Positions 17,317-25,668 of a DNA stretch of 64,000 nucleotides are shown here, piece by piece. The notes beneath the pieces were generated by a model. It saw nothing but the letters and a program-made list of their open reading frames with translations. It was not told the origin of the DNA and ran no database searches. This stretch comes from Sinobaca qinghaiensis (lineage in GTDB: Bacteria > Bacillota > Bacilli > Bacillales > Marinococcaceae), in the NCBI RefSeq assembly GCF_003610495.1, contig NZ_RAPK01000010.1:248001-312000 (forward strand), read 5' to 3'. Numbering within the stretch: the first letter of the stretch is position 1; each line of letters begins with the position of its first letter. Position numbers and translations under genes: made by a program.

Positions 17317-18771
17317 ATGGACTGGTTTTCCTGGAGCGTCAATATTCTTTTATTCGTTAACCTCGTATTAGCCATTTTTCTTATTTTTAATGAGCGCCGG
17401 GATGCCGGTTCTACGTGGGCGTGGCTGCTCATCCTGTTTTTTCTGCCGATTATCGGCTTCCTGTTGTATCTATTTTTAGGACGGCAGATGAAACAAGAAA
17501 ACTTCTACCGTCTGACCCGGGAAGAACAGGCCTATCATTCCGGTCATATTCACACTCAGCTTATGCAGCTTGATTCTCCCGACAATAAGGCAAAATTGAA
17601 GATTCACACGAGCTCAAAATACGATTCACTCGCTGCGATGAACCTTCGCGGAAGTAAAGCCCTTCTCAGCTTTCATAACCGGATTTCCCTGCTTCATGAC
17701 GGCAACCAGAAGTTCAATAAGATGATGGAGGATATGCAGCAGGCCCGGACCGAGATTAATATTCAATATTTTATTATTAAGCGGGATCCGCTGGGCCGGA
17801 AGCTTCTCGATATTTTAACGGAAAAAGCCAGGGAAGGCGTGAAAGTCCGGATTTTGTATGACGGCATCGGCTCGATGCATCTGAAGTCCTCTGATTTTGA
17901 AGAGCTCGCTTCCTATAAAGGAGAAGTCCGTGTTTTCTTCCCGTCCCTGTTTAAGTATATTAATCTGCGGATTAACAACCGTAATCACCGCAAGCTCTGC
18001 GTTATCGATGGAAAAATCGGCTACATCGGCGGCTTTAATGTGGGAACGGAGTATCTCGGGGAAGCTGAGAAGTTCGGCTACTGGCGAGACACCCACCTTC
18101 GTCTGGAAGGAGACGCCGTTTATCAGATTCAGGAGCGCTTTATTATGGACTGGCATTATGCCGGTTCAGGACGGCCGGACCCGGAGGAGTGGTTTGAATT
18201 TGCCCCGCATGCAATTGAAGACACGGCGGCAGTCCAAATTGTTGCAAGCGGCCCAAACTCCCGCACGGAGCATTTAAAAAATGCGATGATCCATATGATT
18301 TTAAGAGCCGAACACCGGATCTATATCCAGACCCCCTACTTCATTCCGGATCAAAGCTTCATTGATGCCTGCAAAATGGCGCTTCTCTCCGGCGTGGAGC
18401 TGCATATTATGATTCCCGGCAAAAAGGACCACCCCTTTGTAATGTGGGCCTCCTGGTCGTTTTTGGGGGAACTGCTTGATTACGGGGCGCAGGCGTATTT
18501 GTATGACGGCGGATTTCTGCATGCCAAAACCCTTGTGATTGACGGCGAAGCTTCCACCGTAGGAACGACTAATCTCGATGCCAGAAGCTTCCGCCTGAAC
18601 TTTGAAGTGAATGCCATTGTGTACAACAACAAGCTTGCGCTCGAGCTGGAATCCTTGTTTGAAACCGACGCGGCCCAGTGCCGCATGCTCACAAAAGACA
18701 TATACAACAGGCGCGCCTGGCATATTAAAGCAAGAGAAGGATTTGCCAGGCTGCTGAGTCCTATTTTATAG
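17317..18771 (+). CDS. cls: Cardiolipin synthase
   Basis: A 484-residue phospholipase-D superfamily enzyme that condenses two phosphatidylglycerol molecules into cardiolipin at the membrane. Two N-terminal transmembrane segments (about 5-25 and 33-55), then two HKD motifs: HRKLCVIDGKIGYIGGFN (about residues 225-242) and HAKTLVIDGEASTVGTTN (about 400-417), both complete. Length is typical for Bacillus ClsA. An ATG at 17311 is too close to AAAGGAGG (17302-17309); ATG 17317 has proper spacing. Cardiolipin content matters in salt and alkaline adaptation. Confidence 0.95.
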   Translation: MDWFSWSVNILLFVNLVLAIFLIFNERRDAGSTWAWLLILFFLPIIGFLLYLFLGRQMKQENFYRLTREEQAYHSGHIHTQLMQLDSPDNKAKLKIHTSSKYDSLAAMNLRGSKALLSFHNRISLLHDGNQKFNKMMEDMQQARTEINIQYFIIKRDPLGRKLLDILTEKAREGVKVRILYDGIGSMHLKSSDFEELASYKGEVRVFFPSLFKYINLRINNRNHRKLCVIDGKIGYIGGFNVGTEYLGEAEKFGYWRDTHLRLEGDAVYQIQERFIMDWHYAGSGRPDPEEWFEFAPHAIEDTAAVQIVASGPNSRTEHLKNAMIHMILRAEHRIYIQTPYFIPDQSFIDACKMALLSGVELHIMIPGKKDHPFVMWASWSFLGELLDYGAQAYLYDGGFLHAKTLVIDGEASTVGTTNLDARSFRLNFEVNAIVYNNKLALELESLFETDAAQCRMLTKDIYNRRAWHIKAREGFARLLSPIL

Positions 18772-18779
18772 CATGAATA

Positions 18780-18818
18780 AAAACCTTCCGCCCTTTATTT
18801 GGGTGAAAGGTTTTTTTC
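18780..18818. terminator. Terminator between cls and the CobW-family gene
   Basis: AACCTT-CCGCCC / GGGTGAAAGGTT stem with T-run; convergent location. Confidence 0.8.
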
Positions 18819-18820
18819 TA

Positions 18821-19993
18821 TCATATACTCGCTATCGTTTCTTTTACATTCACTTCCGCCATTTCTTCATCCGTCAACAGGCAAGTGTCAAGCGACGCTT
18901 CGAGCCAGCTTTTATCAAGGTCTATGCCGATAAATACCGTTTCTATTTTCCGGTCGCCGTAAGGCTCCTGTTCGAGTTCCTCCCGCACCTCCGGATTATC
19001 CAGAAGTGTCTGGACCTGTTCTGCTTTTGGCAGCGCATCGACCCAGTAAGCCACAGGTTCTACAATCACGCTTCTTCCCGCCTGGGAAAGGGTCAGCGCC
19101 TGCGTGTTATGAGAACTAATCCAGACGATACCTTTTGCCCGGGCGATTTTATGTCCGTGTTCATCGAACCACTGCGTCAGGCGCTCCAGCTGAAACGGCC
19201 GGCGCCGTCTGTATATCATGGAGCTGATGCCATACTCTTCTGTTTCCGGCTCGTGCTCCTCCTGCTCCAGTTCCTGCAGCCATCCCGCTGATTCACTGGC
19301 AGTCTCAAAATCAAACAACCCTGTGCCAACTACGTCCTGAAGCGCAACCTGCCCATAGTTCGTTTCAATAATTCGCGCGTCCGGCTGCAGTTTACGAAGC
19401 AGAGCCAGAAGCTGCTGACGGCCTGGTTCCGGCAGACTGTCAATCTTATTCACAACGAGCACGTTGCAAAATTCAATCTGGTCTACGAGCAGATCTACAA
19501 TCGTACGGGTGTCTTCTTCATCTGTTCCCTGCTGTCGGCTTAACAGCGTATCATCCGACCCAAAGTCTTCCCAGAAACGAGCCGCATCGACGACGGTCAC
19601 CATTGTATCAAGCGTGCAGACCGATGTCAGATCAATACCGCTCTCTTCATCCACGTAGCTGAGCGTCTGCGCCACCGGCACCGGTTCGCTGATACCACTC
19701 GACTCAATTAAAATGCAGTCCAGCTCTCCATTTTCTGCCAGCCGTTTCACTTCAATAAGCAGATCCTCCCGCAGCGTGCAGCAGATACAGCCGTTGGACA
19801 GCTCCACCATTTTTTCCTCCGTCCGCGAGAATCCGCCTTGTTCAATTAAGGCAGCATCCACGTTTACTTCACTCATATCATTAACGATAACCGCCGCCTT
19901 CAGCCCTTCCCGGTTGGAAAGAATGTGGTTCATCATCGTTGTTTTTCCGGCTCCCAGGTAGCCGCTCAATACAGTCACAGGTACTTTTTTCAT
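18821..19993 (-). CDS. CobW/COG0523 family GTP-dependent zinc metallochaperone (ZagA/YciC-like)
   Basis: A 390-residue G3E GTPase: P-loop SGYLGAGKTT, metal-binding CxCC motif in NGCICCTLREDL, ESSGISEP, and the NKID guanine-specificity motif, then the CobW C-terminal domain (about 275-390, beginning near ISSMIYRRRRPF). Family members bind zinc and GTP and deliver zinc to client proteins when it is scarce. The start with MKKVPVTVLSG at 19993 follows AAGGAGGAAAAT; earlier in-frame codons run through the Zur operator. A perfect Zur palindrome lies 17 bp upstream, so the gene should be derepressed in zinc limitation. Confidence 0.93.
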   Translation of the reverse strand: MKKVPVTVLSGYLGAGKTTMMNHILSNREGLKAAVIVNDMSEVNVDAALIEQGGFSRTEEKMVELSNGCICCTLREDLLIEVKRLAENGELDCILIESSGISEPVPVAQTLSYVDEESGIDLTSVCTLDTMVTVVDAARFWEDFGSDDTLLSRQQGTDEEDTRTIVDLLVDQIEFCNVLVVNKIDSLPEPGRQQLLALLRKLQPDARIIETNYGQVALQDVVGTGLFDFETASESAGWLQELEQEEHEPETEEYGISSMIYRRRRPFQLERLTQWFDEHGHKIARAKGIVWISSHNTQALTLSQAGRSVIVEPVAYWVDALPKAEQVQTLLDNPEVREELEQEPYGDRKIETVFIGIDLDKSWLEASLDTCLLTDEEMAEVNVKETIASI

Positions 19994-20009
19994 TTTATTT
20001 TCCTCCTTG

Positions 20010-20036
20010 TTTAAATCGTAATGATTACGATTTAAA
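20010..20036. promoter_or_regulatory. Zur operator upstream of the CobW-family gene
   Basis: A perfect 27-bp palindrome: half-site TTTAAATCGTAAT, central G, then its complement. It contains the B. subtilis Zur box core AAATCGTAAT-N-ATTACGATTT exactly. Centred about 30 bp before the ATG of the metallochaperone. Confidence 0.93.
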
Positions 20037-20077
20037 AAGTGTACCATAGTTTTTCTTCGATTTGTACCTGCTTTCGC

Positions 20078-20102
20078 GTTTGGTTATTTTTCCTTAGGGA
20101 AA
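20078..20102 (+). promoter_or_regulatory. Sigma-B-like promoter upstream of SpoIIAA/STAS-like gene 2
   Basis: GTTTGG (20078-20083), 13 bases, GGGAAA (20097-20102), close to GTTTAA-N12-15-GGGWAW. Same spacing as at the paralogue (12484-12508). Confidence 0.5.
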
Positions 20103-20144
20103 CGCCTGTAATAAGCAGACTAATAAAATAGAGGAGACGATACG

Positions 20145-20510
20145 ATGTTTACATTTCTTCCGAGCGAAGATAAATATACGGTGGCCGTAGAAGTAAAAGG
20201 AACGATTACCGGAGAAGATGCAAGAAACCTCGATGCGTTTGTAGAAAAGCAGTTTGGCAGTGATCAGCCGTTTAACGGATTCGTTATTTTTAACGATGTC
20301 GACAAAACGACTCTTAAAGGACTCATTGAAGGCAATATGTTTGATGCCAAACGCTGGGGACAGTTTCAGAAATTTGCAGTGCTGAGCGACAAAAAATGGA
20401 TGGAGACCGCTGTAAATGCAGGTAATATTCTTCCCGGCATTACCGTGAAGCATTTTGATAAAGCAGACATGACGGATGCCTGGGCGTGGATCAAAGAGGA
20501 AAACGCTTAA
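20145..20510 (+). CDS. SpoIIAA-like/STAS (SEC14-type) domain protein, paralogue 2
   Basis: A 121-residue soluble protein, full-length homologue of the product of 12545-12904: same start (M-T-L-EDK-T-AVEV-GT), same WGQFQKFAVLSDKKW core and KHFDK...AWAWIKEE end. Function unknown, as for its paralogue. AGAGGAGACGATACG precedes the ATG. It is a single gene between the divergent Zur-controlled gene and the 5-oxoprolinase operon. Confidence 0.8.
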   Translation: MFTFLPSEDKYTVAVEVKGTITGEDARNLDAFVEKQFGSDQPFNGFVIFNDVDKTTLKGLIEGNMFDAKRWGQFQKFAVLSDKKWMETAVNAGNILPGITVKHFDKADMTDAWAWIKEENA

Positions 20511-20528
20511 TAACGACCTTTACTAACA

Positions 20529-20565
20529 GCAAAACAACACAGCGGGCACTCCGCTGTGTTGTTCC
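20529..20565 (-). terminator. Terminator of the 5-oxoprolinase operon
   Basis: Perfect 13-base stem AACAACACAGCGG/CCGCTGTGTTGTT with a five-base loop; on the minus strand it ends in TTTT, so it mainly serves pxpA. Confidence 0.75.
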
Positions 20566-20576
20566 CTGCCGCTTTA

Positions 20577-21341
20577 TTATTTCAGGACAGCATGGGCCGG
20601 CGCGACCTCGATATCATTTTTTCTCAGTTGATGATGAATCGTTTTTGCCAGTTCGACAGCTCCCGGGGTATCCCCGTGAATGCAGACCGTATCGGCCGTG
20701 ACATTTACGTCGTTTCCAGTATGAGCCATAACTTTACCTTCTTTTACCATTCGAACAACACGCTCTGCCATTGTTTCCACATCGGACGCCGCGGAGCCTT
20801 TTCGGGTCATAATAATCGATCCTGTTTCCGTATGCTCCCGGTCAGCATAGGTTTCTTTGGCCACCCGTACCCCCATCTTTTCTCCCATTTCAGCTACGGC
20901 TGAATTATTCATCGCAAACACAATAATATCGTCATTCAGTGCGGCAAGCGCTTCAAGCACTGCTCTGGCTGTTTTTTCGTCTTCCATTGCCCGCATGTAC
21001 ATCGCGCCGTGGGGTTTGCAGTGGGCGACAGGCCGGCCATACTGGCTCGCAAACTCCCGCAGGGCGCCTAATTGATACGTAACATAATCTTTTATCTCTT
21101 CCGGAGTGCAGTCGAGCTGCCTGCGGCCGAATCCCATCAAATCCGGAAACGCCGGGTGCGCGCCGATCTGAACCCCATGTTCGCCTGCAAGCTCCACTGT
21201 TTTCCGCATTGTTACAGGGTCCCCGGCGTGATAGCCGCATGCGATGTTGGCAGAAGTAATATACTGCATCATCTCTTCGTCATTTCCGAGTTGATACATG
21301 CCAAAGCTCTCCCCCATATCGCAGTTCAAATCCACTTTCAT
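20577..21341 (-). CDS. pxpA: 5-oxoprolinase subunit A (LamB/YcsF family)
   Basis: Part of the three-subunit prokaryotic 5-oxoprolinase (PxpABC), which opens 5-oxoproline (pyroglutamate) to glutamate using ATP. The 254-residue protein begins MKVDLNCDMGESFG, the family signature, and has the ITSANIACGYHAGDP and QIGAHPAFPDLMGFGRR motifs. An upstream in-frame start at 21416 lies inside accC; GGGAGGGAGTGAGG supports 21341, four bases after the accC stop. Last gene of the operon pxpB-pxpC-accB-accC-pxpA. Confidence 0.95.
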   Translation of the reverse strand: MKVDLNCDMGESFGMYQLGNDEEMMQYITSANIACGYHAGDPVTMRKTVELAGEHGVQIGAHPAFPDLMGFGRRQLDCTPEEIKDYVTYQLGALREFASQYGRPVAHCKPHGAMYMRAMEDEKTARAVLEALAALNDDIIVFAMNNSAVAEMGEKMGVRVAKETYADREHTETGSIIMTRKGSAASDVETMAERVVRMVKEGKVMAHTGNDVNVTADTVCIHGDTPGAVELAKTIHHQLRKNDIEVAPAHAVLK

Positions 21342-21345
21342 TTCC

Positions 21346-22698
21346 TCACTCCCTCCCTGCTTTTCTTGTCTGCAGATAGTTCGTCGTGTAGCTGCCTTCC
21401 CGGAAATCTTTTTCATTTACGAGTTGTTTAAGTAAAGGCAGATTGGTTGTGATACCTTCTATTTCTATGCCGTCCAGCACATTATCGAGCCAGTCGAGCG
21501 CTTCTTCCCGATTTGCTCCATGAACGATAATTTTGCCAACCATCGGATCGTAAAAAGGAGAGACGGTGTTGCCTTCTTCATAAGCAAAATCAAATCGCCC
21601 TATCCCTTCCGGGAGCTTAAGCTTTGTCAGTTTACCCGGAGACGGGAAATAGGTGTCAGGGTCTTCCGCATACAGACGCGCTTCTATCGCGTAGCCGTTA
21701 TGTTTAATATCTGCCTGGGTGAAGCCGATATCCTCTCCCGCTGCAATTTTTAACTGCAGCTCCACGAGATCAATACCGGTAATTTCTTCTGTGACAGGAT
21801 GCTCCACCTGCAGCCTTGTATTCATTTCCAGGAAATAAAAGTCGCCGGTCTCATCATCAAAAATAAACTCCACCGTCCCTGCATTCGTATAGCCAATTTC
21901 CTTCACTCCTGTAACCGCCGTTTCACAAAGCTTTCTGCGCAGTGCTTCTGTTAAAAAAGGGGATGGGCTTTCCTCGATCACTTTCTGATTGCGGCGCTGG
22001 ATCGAACATTCCCGTTCAAAGAGGTGAATCGCATGCCCCTTATGGTCTGCGGCGATCTGGACTTCGATATGGCGGGCATGTTCAATAAACCGCTCCAAAA
22101 ACACGGTATCGTCGCCGAATGACGCGCCGGCCGTCTGCTGGGCGGAAGAGAAGCTTTTTGTGAGCTCTTCTTTGTTGTAGACAATATGCATCCCGATGCC
22201 GCCGCCCCCGGCACTTGCTTTCAGCATGAGCGGATAGCCTAGCTCTTCGGCAATCTCGAGTGCATGCTCAGCGGAATCAAGCTTTCCGTCCCAGCCCGGA
22301 ACGACCGGGACTCCTGCCTTCTGCATGTGGCGCCTCGCTTCAATTTTATCTCCCATCAGCTGAATTTTTTCAGCGTCCGGCCCAATAAAAGTAATGCCCG
22401 CGTCTTCGCACAGTTTCGTGAACTTCGTATTTTCTGATAAAAAACCGTAGCCGGGATGGATCGCGTCTGCACCTGTGTCCTTTGCCGTCTGTATAATTTT
22501 CTCCATGTTCAGGTAACTCTCTTTAGCCTGCGAGCCTCCGATGTGCCTGGCTTCACCCGCCTCTTTTACACACGGCGTGTCCGCATCGGCATCCGAGTAC
22601 ACTGCCACCGTTTCAATCCCCAGTCGATGGCACGTTTTGATAATCCGCCGCGCAATTTCACCCCGGTTGGCAATCAACACCTTTTTAAAATAGCTCAT
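21346..22698 (-). CDS. Biotin carboxylase (AccC-type), second copy within the pxp operon
   Basis: A 450-residue ATP-grasp biotin carboxylase: KVLIANRGEIARRII at the start, HPGYGFLSEN, the glycine loop KASAGGGGIGMH, EMNTRLQVEHPVTE and a C-terminal biotin carboxylase domain ending near residue 440. It loads CO2 from bicarbonate on the biotin of a carrier protein, using ATP. It lies 19 bp after the small carrier gene and 4 bp before pxpA, so in this context it probably serves 5-oxoproline metabolism or an unknown carboxylation rather than fatty acid synthesis. GGGGAGTGGCGGT precedes the ATG. Confidence 0.93.
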   Translation of the reverse strand: MSYFKKVLIANRGEIARRIIKTCHRLGIETVAVYSDADADTPCVKEAGEARHIGGSQAKESYLNMEKIIQTAKDTGADAIHPGYGFLSENTKFTKLCEDAGITFIGPDAEKIQLMGDKIEARRHMQKAGVPVVPGWDGKLDSAEHALEIAEELGYPLMLKASAGGGGIGMHIVYNKEELTKSFSSAQQTAGASFGDDTVFLERFIEHARHIEVQIAADHKGHAIHLFERECSIQRRNQKVIEESPSPFLTEALRRKLCETAVTGVKEIGYTNAGTVEFIFDDETGDFYFLEMNTRLQVEHPVTEEITGIDLVELQLKIAAGEDIGFTQADIKHNGYAIEARLYAEDPDTYFPSPGKLTKLKLPEGIGRFDFAYEEGNTVSPFYDPMVGKIIVHGANREEALDWLDNVLDGIEIEGITTNLPLLKQLVNEKDFREGSYTTNYLQTRKAGRE

Positions 22699-22717
22699 AC
22701 CGCCACTCCCCTGTAGG

Positions 22718-22951
22718 TTATTCCAGTTCTGCCACTACTTGTCCGGCATCCACGACAGCTTTGTCTTCGACTTTAATACTTTTAATCACGCCGTCGGCTT
22801 CTGCTTTAACTTCCTGGAAGCTTTTCATGACCTCAATCAGTCCGATAGTATCCCCGGCTTTAACCTCATCTCCTTCTTCAACAAATACAGGCTTATCCGG
22901 TTCCGGTCTTCTGTAAAATACGCCCGGTAATGAAGATACGATTTCTTTCAT
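22718..22951 (-). CDS. Short biotin carboxyl carrier protein
   Basis: A 77-residue single biotinyl-lipoyl domain, shorter than housekeeping AccB (about 160) because the N-terminal part is missing. The biotinylation site is EVMKSFQEV with the target Lys in MKS. The start MKEIVSSLPGVFYRRPEPDKP is typical of carriers linked to pxp/urea amidolyase-type clusters. AGGAGGAAGCAGAGG precedes the ATG. Works with the adjacent biotin carboxylase. Confidence 0.9.
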   Translation of the reverse strand: MKEIVSSLPGVFYRRPEPDKPVFVEEGDEVKAGDTIGLIEVMKSFQEVKAEADGVIKSIKVEDKAVVDAGQVVAELE

Positions 22952-22970
22952 CCTCTGCTTCCTCCTTTGG

Positions 22971-23948
22971 TTAACTCGACTGCATCATTTGTTTTACTTC
23001 TGCAAGCTTACGGTTGTTCTGCTGCCGGGCCTCCAGTGCTTCTTCCAGGGTGACGGAAATAAACTTTATCTTTTCATTCGTTTTTGCCTGGCCGATACGG
23101 TTCAGGTCTGTGCTGATGATCGTCGCCACCGGCGCATACCCTCCGCCGGTTACGGCATCATTTAACAGCGCAATCGGTTCAATGCCGTCCGGGACTTGAA
23201 TGGAGCCGATCGGATAACCGAGATCTACTACGTTGGACGGGTTGCTTCCTGCTCCAAACGGCTGCTCACGCGGCACAAAATCAAGTCGTTCCCCCTTCAG
23301 GCGGTAGCCGACCCGATTTGCTTCGGGCGTAACCGTCCACTCGATGTCCAGGAAGCGCTGCTTGCTTTCTTCGGTCAGCCTGTAGCTGCATAAACCGATA
23401 ATGACGCGTATTTCGTGATTGGCGGAGAACTCCGGGATATACTCACCGGTCACCCGGGTGCCCGGCTTGACCTCTTTCTCCTGCATGTTTCCGATAGAGA
23501 GCACGTCGCCCTCCTGCAGAGCCCGGCCGTCAAAACCGCCGATCCCGCACAGCGTATAGGTGGATCTCGAATCCATAATGACCGGTACGTCAATTCCACC
23601 GGCTGCCGCGAGGTAGGCTCTGGCCCCCTGCTTTACGAAATCAAAGGTCAGAACGTCGCCTTTTTTCACTTCGAGCGTCTCCCACATCGGGACCGGTGCT
23701 TCATTAATCTGCGGAGGAATCACCCCTCCCGTGATCGCAATCACCGCATCCTCCTGAAACTCAAGAGCCGGACCCATATACGTAATCTCAAGCACGGCTG
23801 CTCCTTTTTTATTTCCGGCTAACATATTTGCCACGGCATAGGAGTATTGATCAACGGCCCCTGAGGGCGGCATGCCCGTTTCGTAGTAGCCGACTCTTCC
23901 ATCATCCTGTACCGTCGTCTGCAGACCCGGCTTTAATACGTTAATCAT
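22971..23948 (-). CDS. pxpC: 5-oxoprolinase subunit C (KipA/allophanate hydrolase subunit 2 family)
   Basis: A 325-residue protein: VLKPGLQTTVQDDGRVGYYETGMPPSGA is cut here to its family signature GLQTTVQDDGR and GMPPSGAVD, plus PMGSI-type substrate pocket motifs (GYPIGSIQVPDG, GGYAPVATI). It is annotated in databases as a biotin-dependent carboxyltransferase family, but biochemically forms PxpBC, the ATP-dependent part of 5-oxoprolinase. It overlaps pxpB by 8 bp, GGGGAGGTTAT inside pxpB serving as its ribosome site. The next gene encodes a biotin carrier. Confidence 0.93.
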   Translation of the reverse strand: MINVLKPGLQTTVQDDGRVGYYETGMPPSGAVDQYSYAVANMLAGNKKGAAVLEITYMGPALEFQEDAVIAITGGVIPPQINEAPVPMWETLEVKKGDVLTFDFVKQGARAYLAAAGGIDVPVIMDSRSTYTLCGIGGFDGRALQEGDVLSIGNMQEKEVKPGTRVTGEYIPEFSANHEIRVIIGLCSYRLTEESKQRFLDIEWTVTPEANRVGYRLKGERLDFVPREQPFGAGSNPSNVVDLGYPIGSIQVPDGIEPIALLNDAVTGGGYAPVATIISTDLNRIGQAKTNEKIKFISVTLEEALEARQQNNRKLAEVKQMMQSS

Positions 23949-24828
23949 GATATAACCTCCCCAGCACCATTTCAGAAAATCCGGCAGGATCTTTCAGCAC
24001 ATCGTCGGGGCGGAACGTGAAGTCTTTTTTATGATAGGCAAACGTGCCCGCTTCCACATCGGCACGGACGTCGTCGTACTCTTCACGTGTAATGCCGCGG
24101 TAGCGGAAAATGTCGCCCTGACGGGGAAAGACGATCGAATCCTGAAAATCGGGAAGTTTCTGCTCTTTATCAAACACGGGGGACGCTGAAATGCCAAACA
24201 TCTGGTATCCGCCTGCGCCCTGCACCGGATAGACGACCGAAAACCCTCCGCCAAACCCAAAGCATCGTTCCGGCGTGAAAGTACGGGGCCGGACGTATTT
24301 TGGTACTTCAATCTGTTTTTCGCGCGGCACAATTTGAAAACAAAACGGAAGCCCAGGAACAAACCCGATCATCGATACTAAAAACGGGGAGCCGGTGACC
24401 GCCTCGATAAAGGCTTCCTTTGACTCATAGCCGTTAATCCGCGCCGCATATTCCAGATCGGTCGATTCCGGATCCTGATGCCGGTCCCGGAACTGCATGA
24501 CCGCGTCATGCGTCCACGGGTCCTCAAACAGAACAGGCACATCGACGAGCCGGGAGTTAATGACAATATCATCGAGGTTTTGGGCAGAGCTTTCCAATCG
24601 TTTCAGCTCATCAATCAGCTCCGCTGCCGGAAGTACATCCGGGTTATAACGCACCATGTAGGAGGCGTTCGATGGGCAGATATCCAAAATGCCGGGCATC
24701 TGCTGCTCTCTCAGTTTTTTCGTGATCGCCATCGCCTGAAAGTTTACTTCCAAAGTCATTTCTTCACTGAGTTCGACGAATATGAATTCATCGCCGCCAT
24801 AGCTGTAGCGTGTTGTAAAATCAGTCAC
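23941..24828 (-). CDS. pxpB: 5-oxoprolinase subunit B (KipI/allophanate hydrolase subunit 1 family)
   Basis: A 295-residue AHS1-domain protein; DICPSNASYMVRYNP and the FVPGLPFCFQI, FGFGGGFSVVYPVQGAGGYQ segments are family hallmarks. It pairs with PxpC to phosphorylate 5-oxoproline. In B. subtilis the homologue KipI inhibits the sporulation kinase KinA, with KipA counteracting it. The start is GTG at 24828 behind GAGTGAGGTGACTG. It is somewhat longer than B. subtilis KipI (240). First gene of the operon; no KipR-type regulator or transporter gene accompanies it. Confidence 0.92.
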   Translation of the reverse strand: MTDFTTRYSYGGDEFIFVELSEEMTLEVNFQAMAITKKLREQQMPGILDICPSNASYMVRYNPDVLPAAELIDELKRLESSAQNLDDIVINSRLVDVPVLFEDPWTHDAVMQFRDRHQDPESTDLEYAARINGYESKEAFIEAVTGSPFLVSMIGFVPGLPFCFQIVPREKQIEVPKYVRPRTFTPERCFGFGGGFSVVYPVQGAGGYQMFGISASPVFDKEQKLPDFQDSIVFPRQGDIFRYRGITREEYDDVRADVEAGTFAYHKKDFTFRPDDVLKDPAGFSEMVLGRLYHD

Positions 24829-25227
24829 TATCAGTCACCTCACTCAAATTTTCAAATGTCCTCTGTGTACTCAGGTAAAAAGAGAGTCCTGTCTATGAAA
24901 TGCTTTAACCATACGCCGGTGTTCCGGCATCAATTTCACTTCACTCAGACGCTTTCAGGCATTTAGAGTCCGGCTCTACTGAATTCTGTTTTATGTTCAA
25001 TTCTGTATTAATCTAATTTTCTTCCAGGGGCTGACCAAGCAGAAGTTTTTTAAACATAATTATCCAGCTTCACTTTTTCCTAGGCAGATGCTTCGTTGTT
25101 CGATCTGTTCTTCATCACGTAACTGCCAGTGCATTTAAAAATTGTATAAATATTCTGATTTATAAGAAATTTTAACGCAGATTGGCATGTATATCCAGTT
25201 ATTTTTGGAAAGAGACCCCTTTGCCCA
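24829..25227. other. Non-coding stretch upstream of the pxp operon
   Basis: No credible gene in about 400 bp. A small hairpin GCCGG-TGTT-CCGGC lies near 24915-24928. On the minus strand a weak promoter-like pair (TTTCTT, 17 bases, TACAAT) lies near 25143-25171, about 300 bp ahead of pxpB. Nothing else is recognised. Confidence 0.3.
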
Positions 25228-25257
25228 TAAAAAAAGAGAGACGCGATGTCTCTCTCA
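25228..25257 (-). terminator. Terminator of the LexA-box small gene
   Basis: On the minus strand GAGAGACATCGCGTCTCTC hairpin followed by seven T residues. Confidence 0.85.
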
Positions 25258-25277
25258 TAAACCTTGATCCTATCTGC

Positions 25278-25490
25278 TTACAAGGACAGATACGTCCGGC
25301 TCTGCTTTTTAAAAAAGTTGTCCCGCTCCATTGAAAACTGCAGATGCTCCAGATCTTCGCGGCTGACCGCTATCAGCACTTCGTCGAATTCGTAATGCTT
25401 CGCATGGGGAATAATGGCCTTGTTCGATACAATCATCGGGTAGGAGCCGTCTTTTCTCAAGCGGTACCCTTTCATCATGACAGAATCCAT
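25278..25490 (-). CDS. Small protein of unknown function (70 aa) under a LexA-like operator
   Basis: Starts MDSVMMKGYRLRKDGSYPM, has a short hydrophobic segment (FDEVLIAVS) and a charged C-terminus; no signal, membrane span or recognised domain. It has its own AAGGAGGAAGG ribosome site, a terminator and a GAAC-N4-GTTC operator between candidate promoter hexamers 32 bp upstream, so it is very probably a real gene and SOS-induced. Small LexA-controlled proteins in Bacillus include division inhibitors and polymerase partners, but no homology to those is claimed. Confidence 0.7.
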   Translation of the reverse strand: MDSVMMKGYRLRKDGSYPMIVSNKAIIPHAKHYEFDEVLIAVSREDLEHLQFSMERDNFFKKQSRTYLSL

Positions 25491-25521
25491 TTTTGCCTTC
25501 CTCCTTTTTATACAGCATATA

Positions 25522-25535
25522 CGAACGTTTGTTCT
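25522..25535 (-). promoter_or_regulatory. LexA (SOS) box
   Basis: CGAACGTTTGTTCT on the plus strand, AGAACAAACGTTCG on the minus strand: the GAAC-N4-GTTC core of the Bacillus LexA/DinR box (CGAAC-N4-GTTCG) with one outer mismatch. On the minus strand it lies between TTGAAA and TATATG/TATAAA, a usual place for repression. Confidence 0.68.
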
Positions 25536-25668
25536 ATTTCAATAGGTATTTAATACTTTTAGGATGTATAACATAAAAAATATCCACCCAGCCTGCAGAA
25601 GACAACACCGATAAGCGGACTCCCGGCCTCCATGGCTGTTATTCTAGATGAACAAGGAGGTGAAAGGG

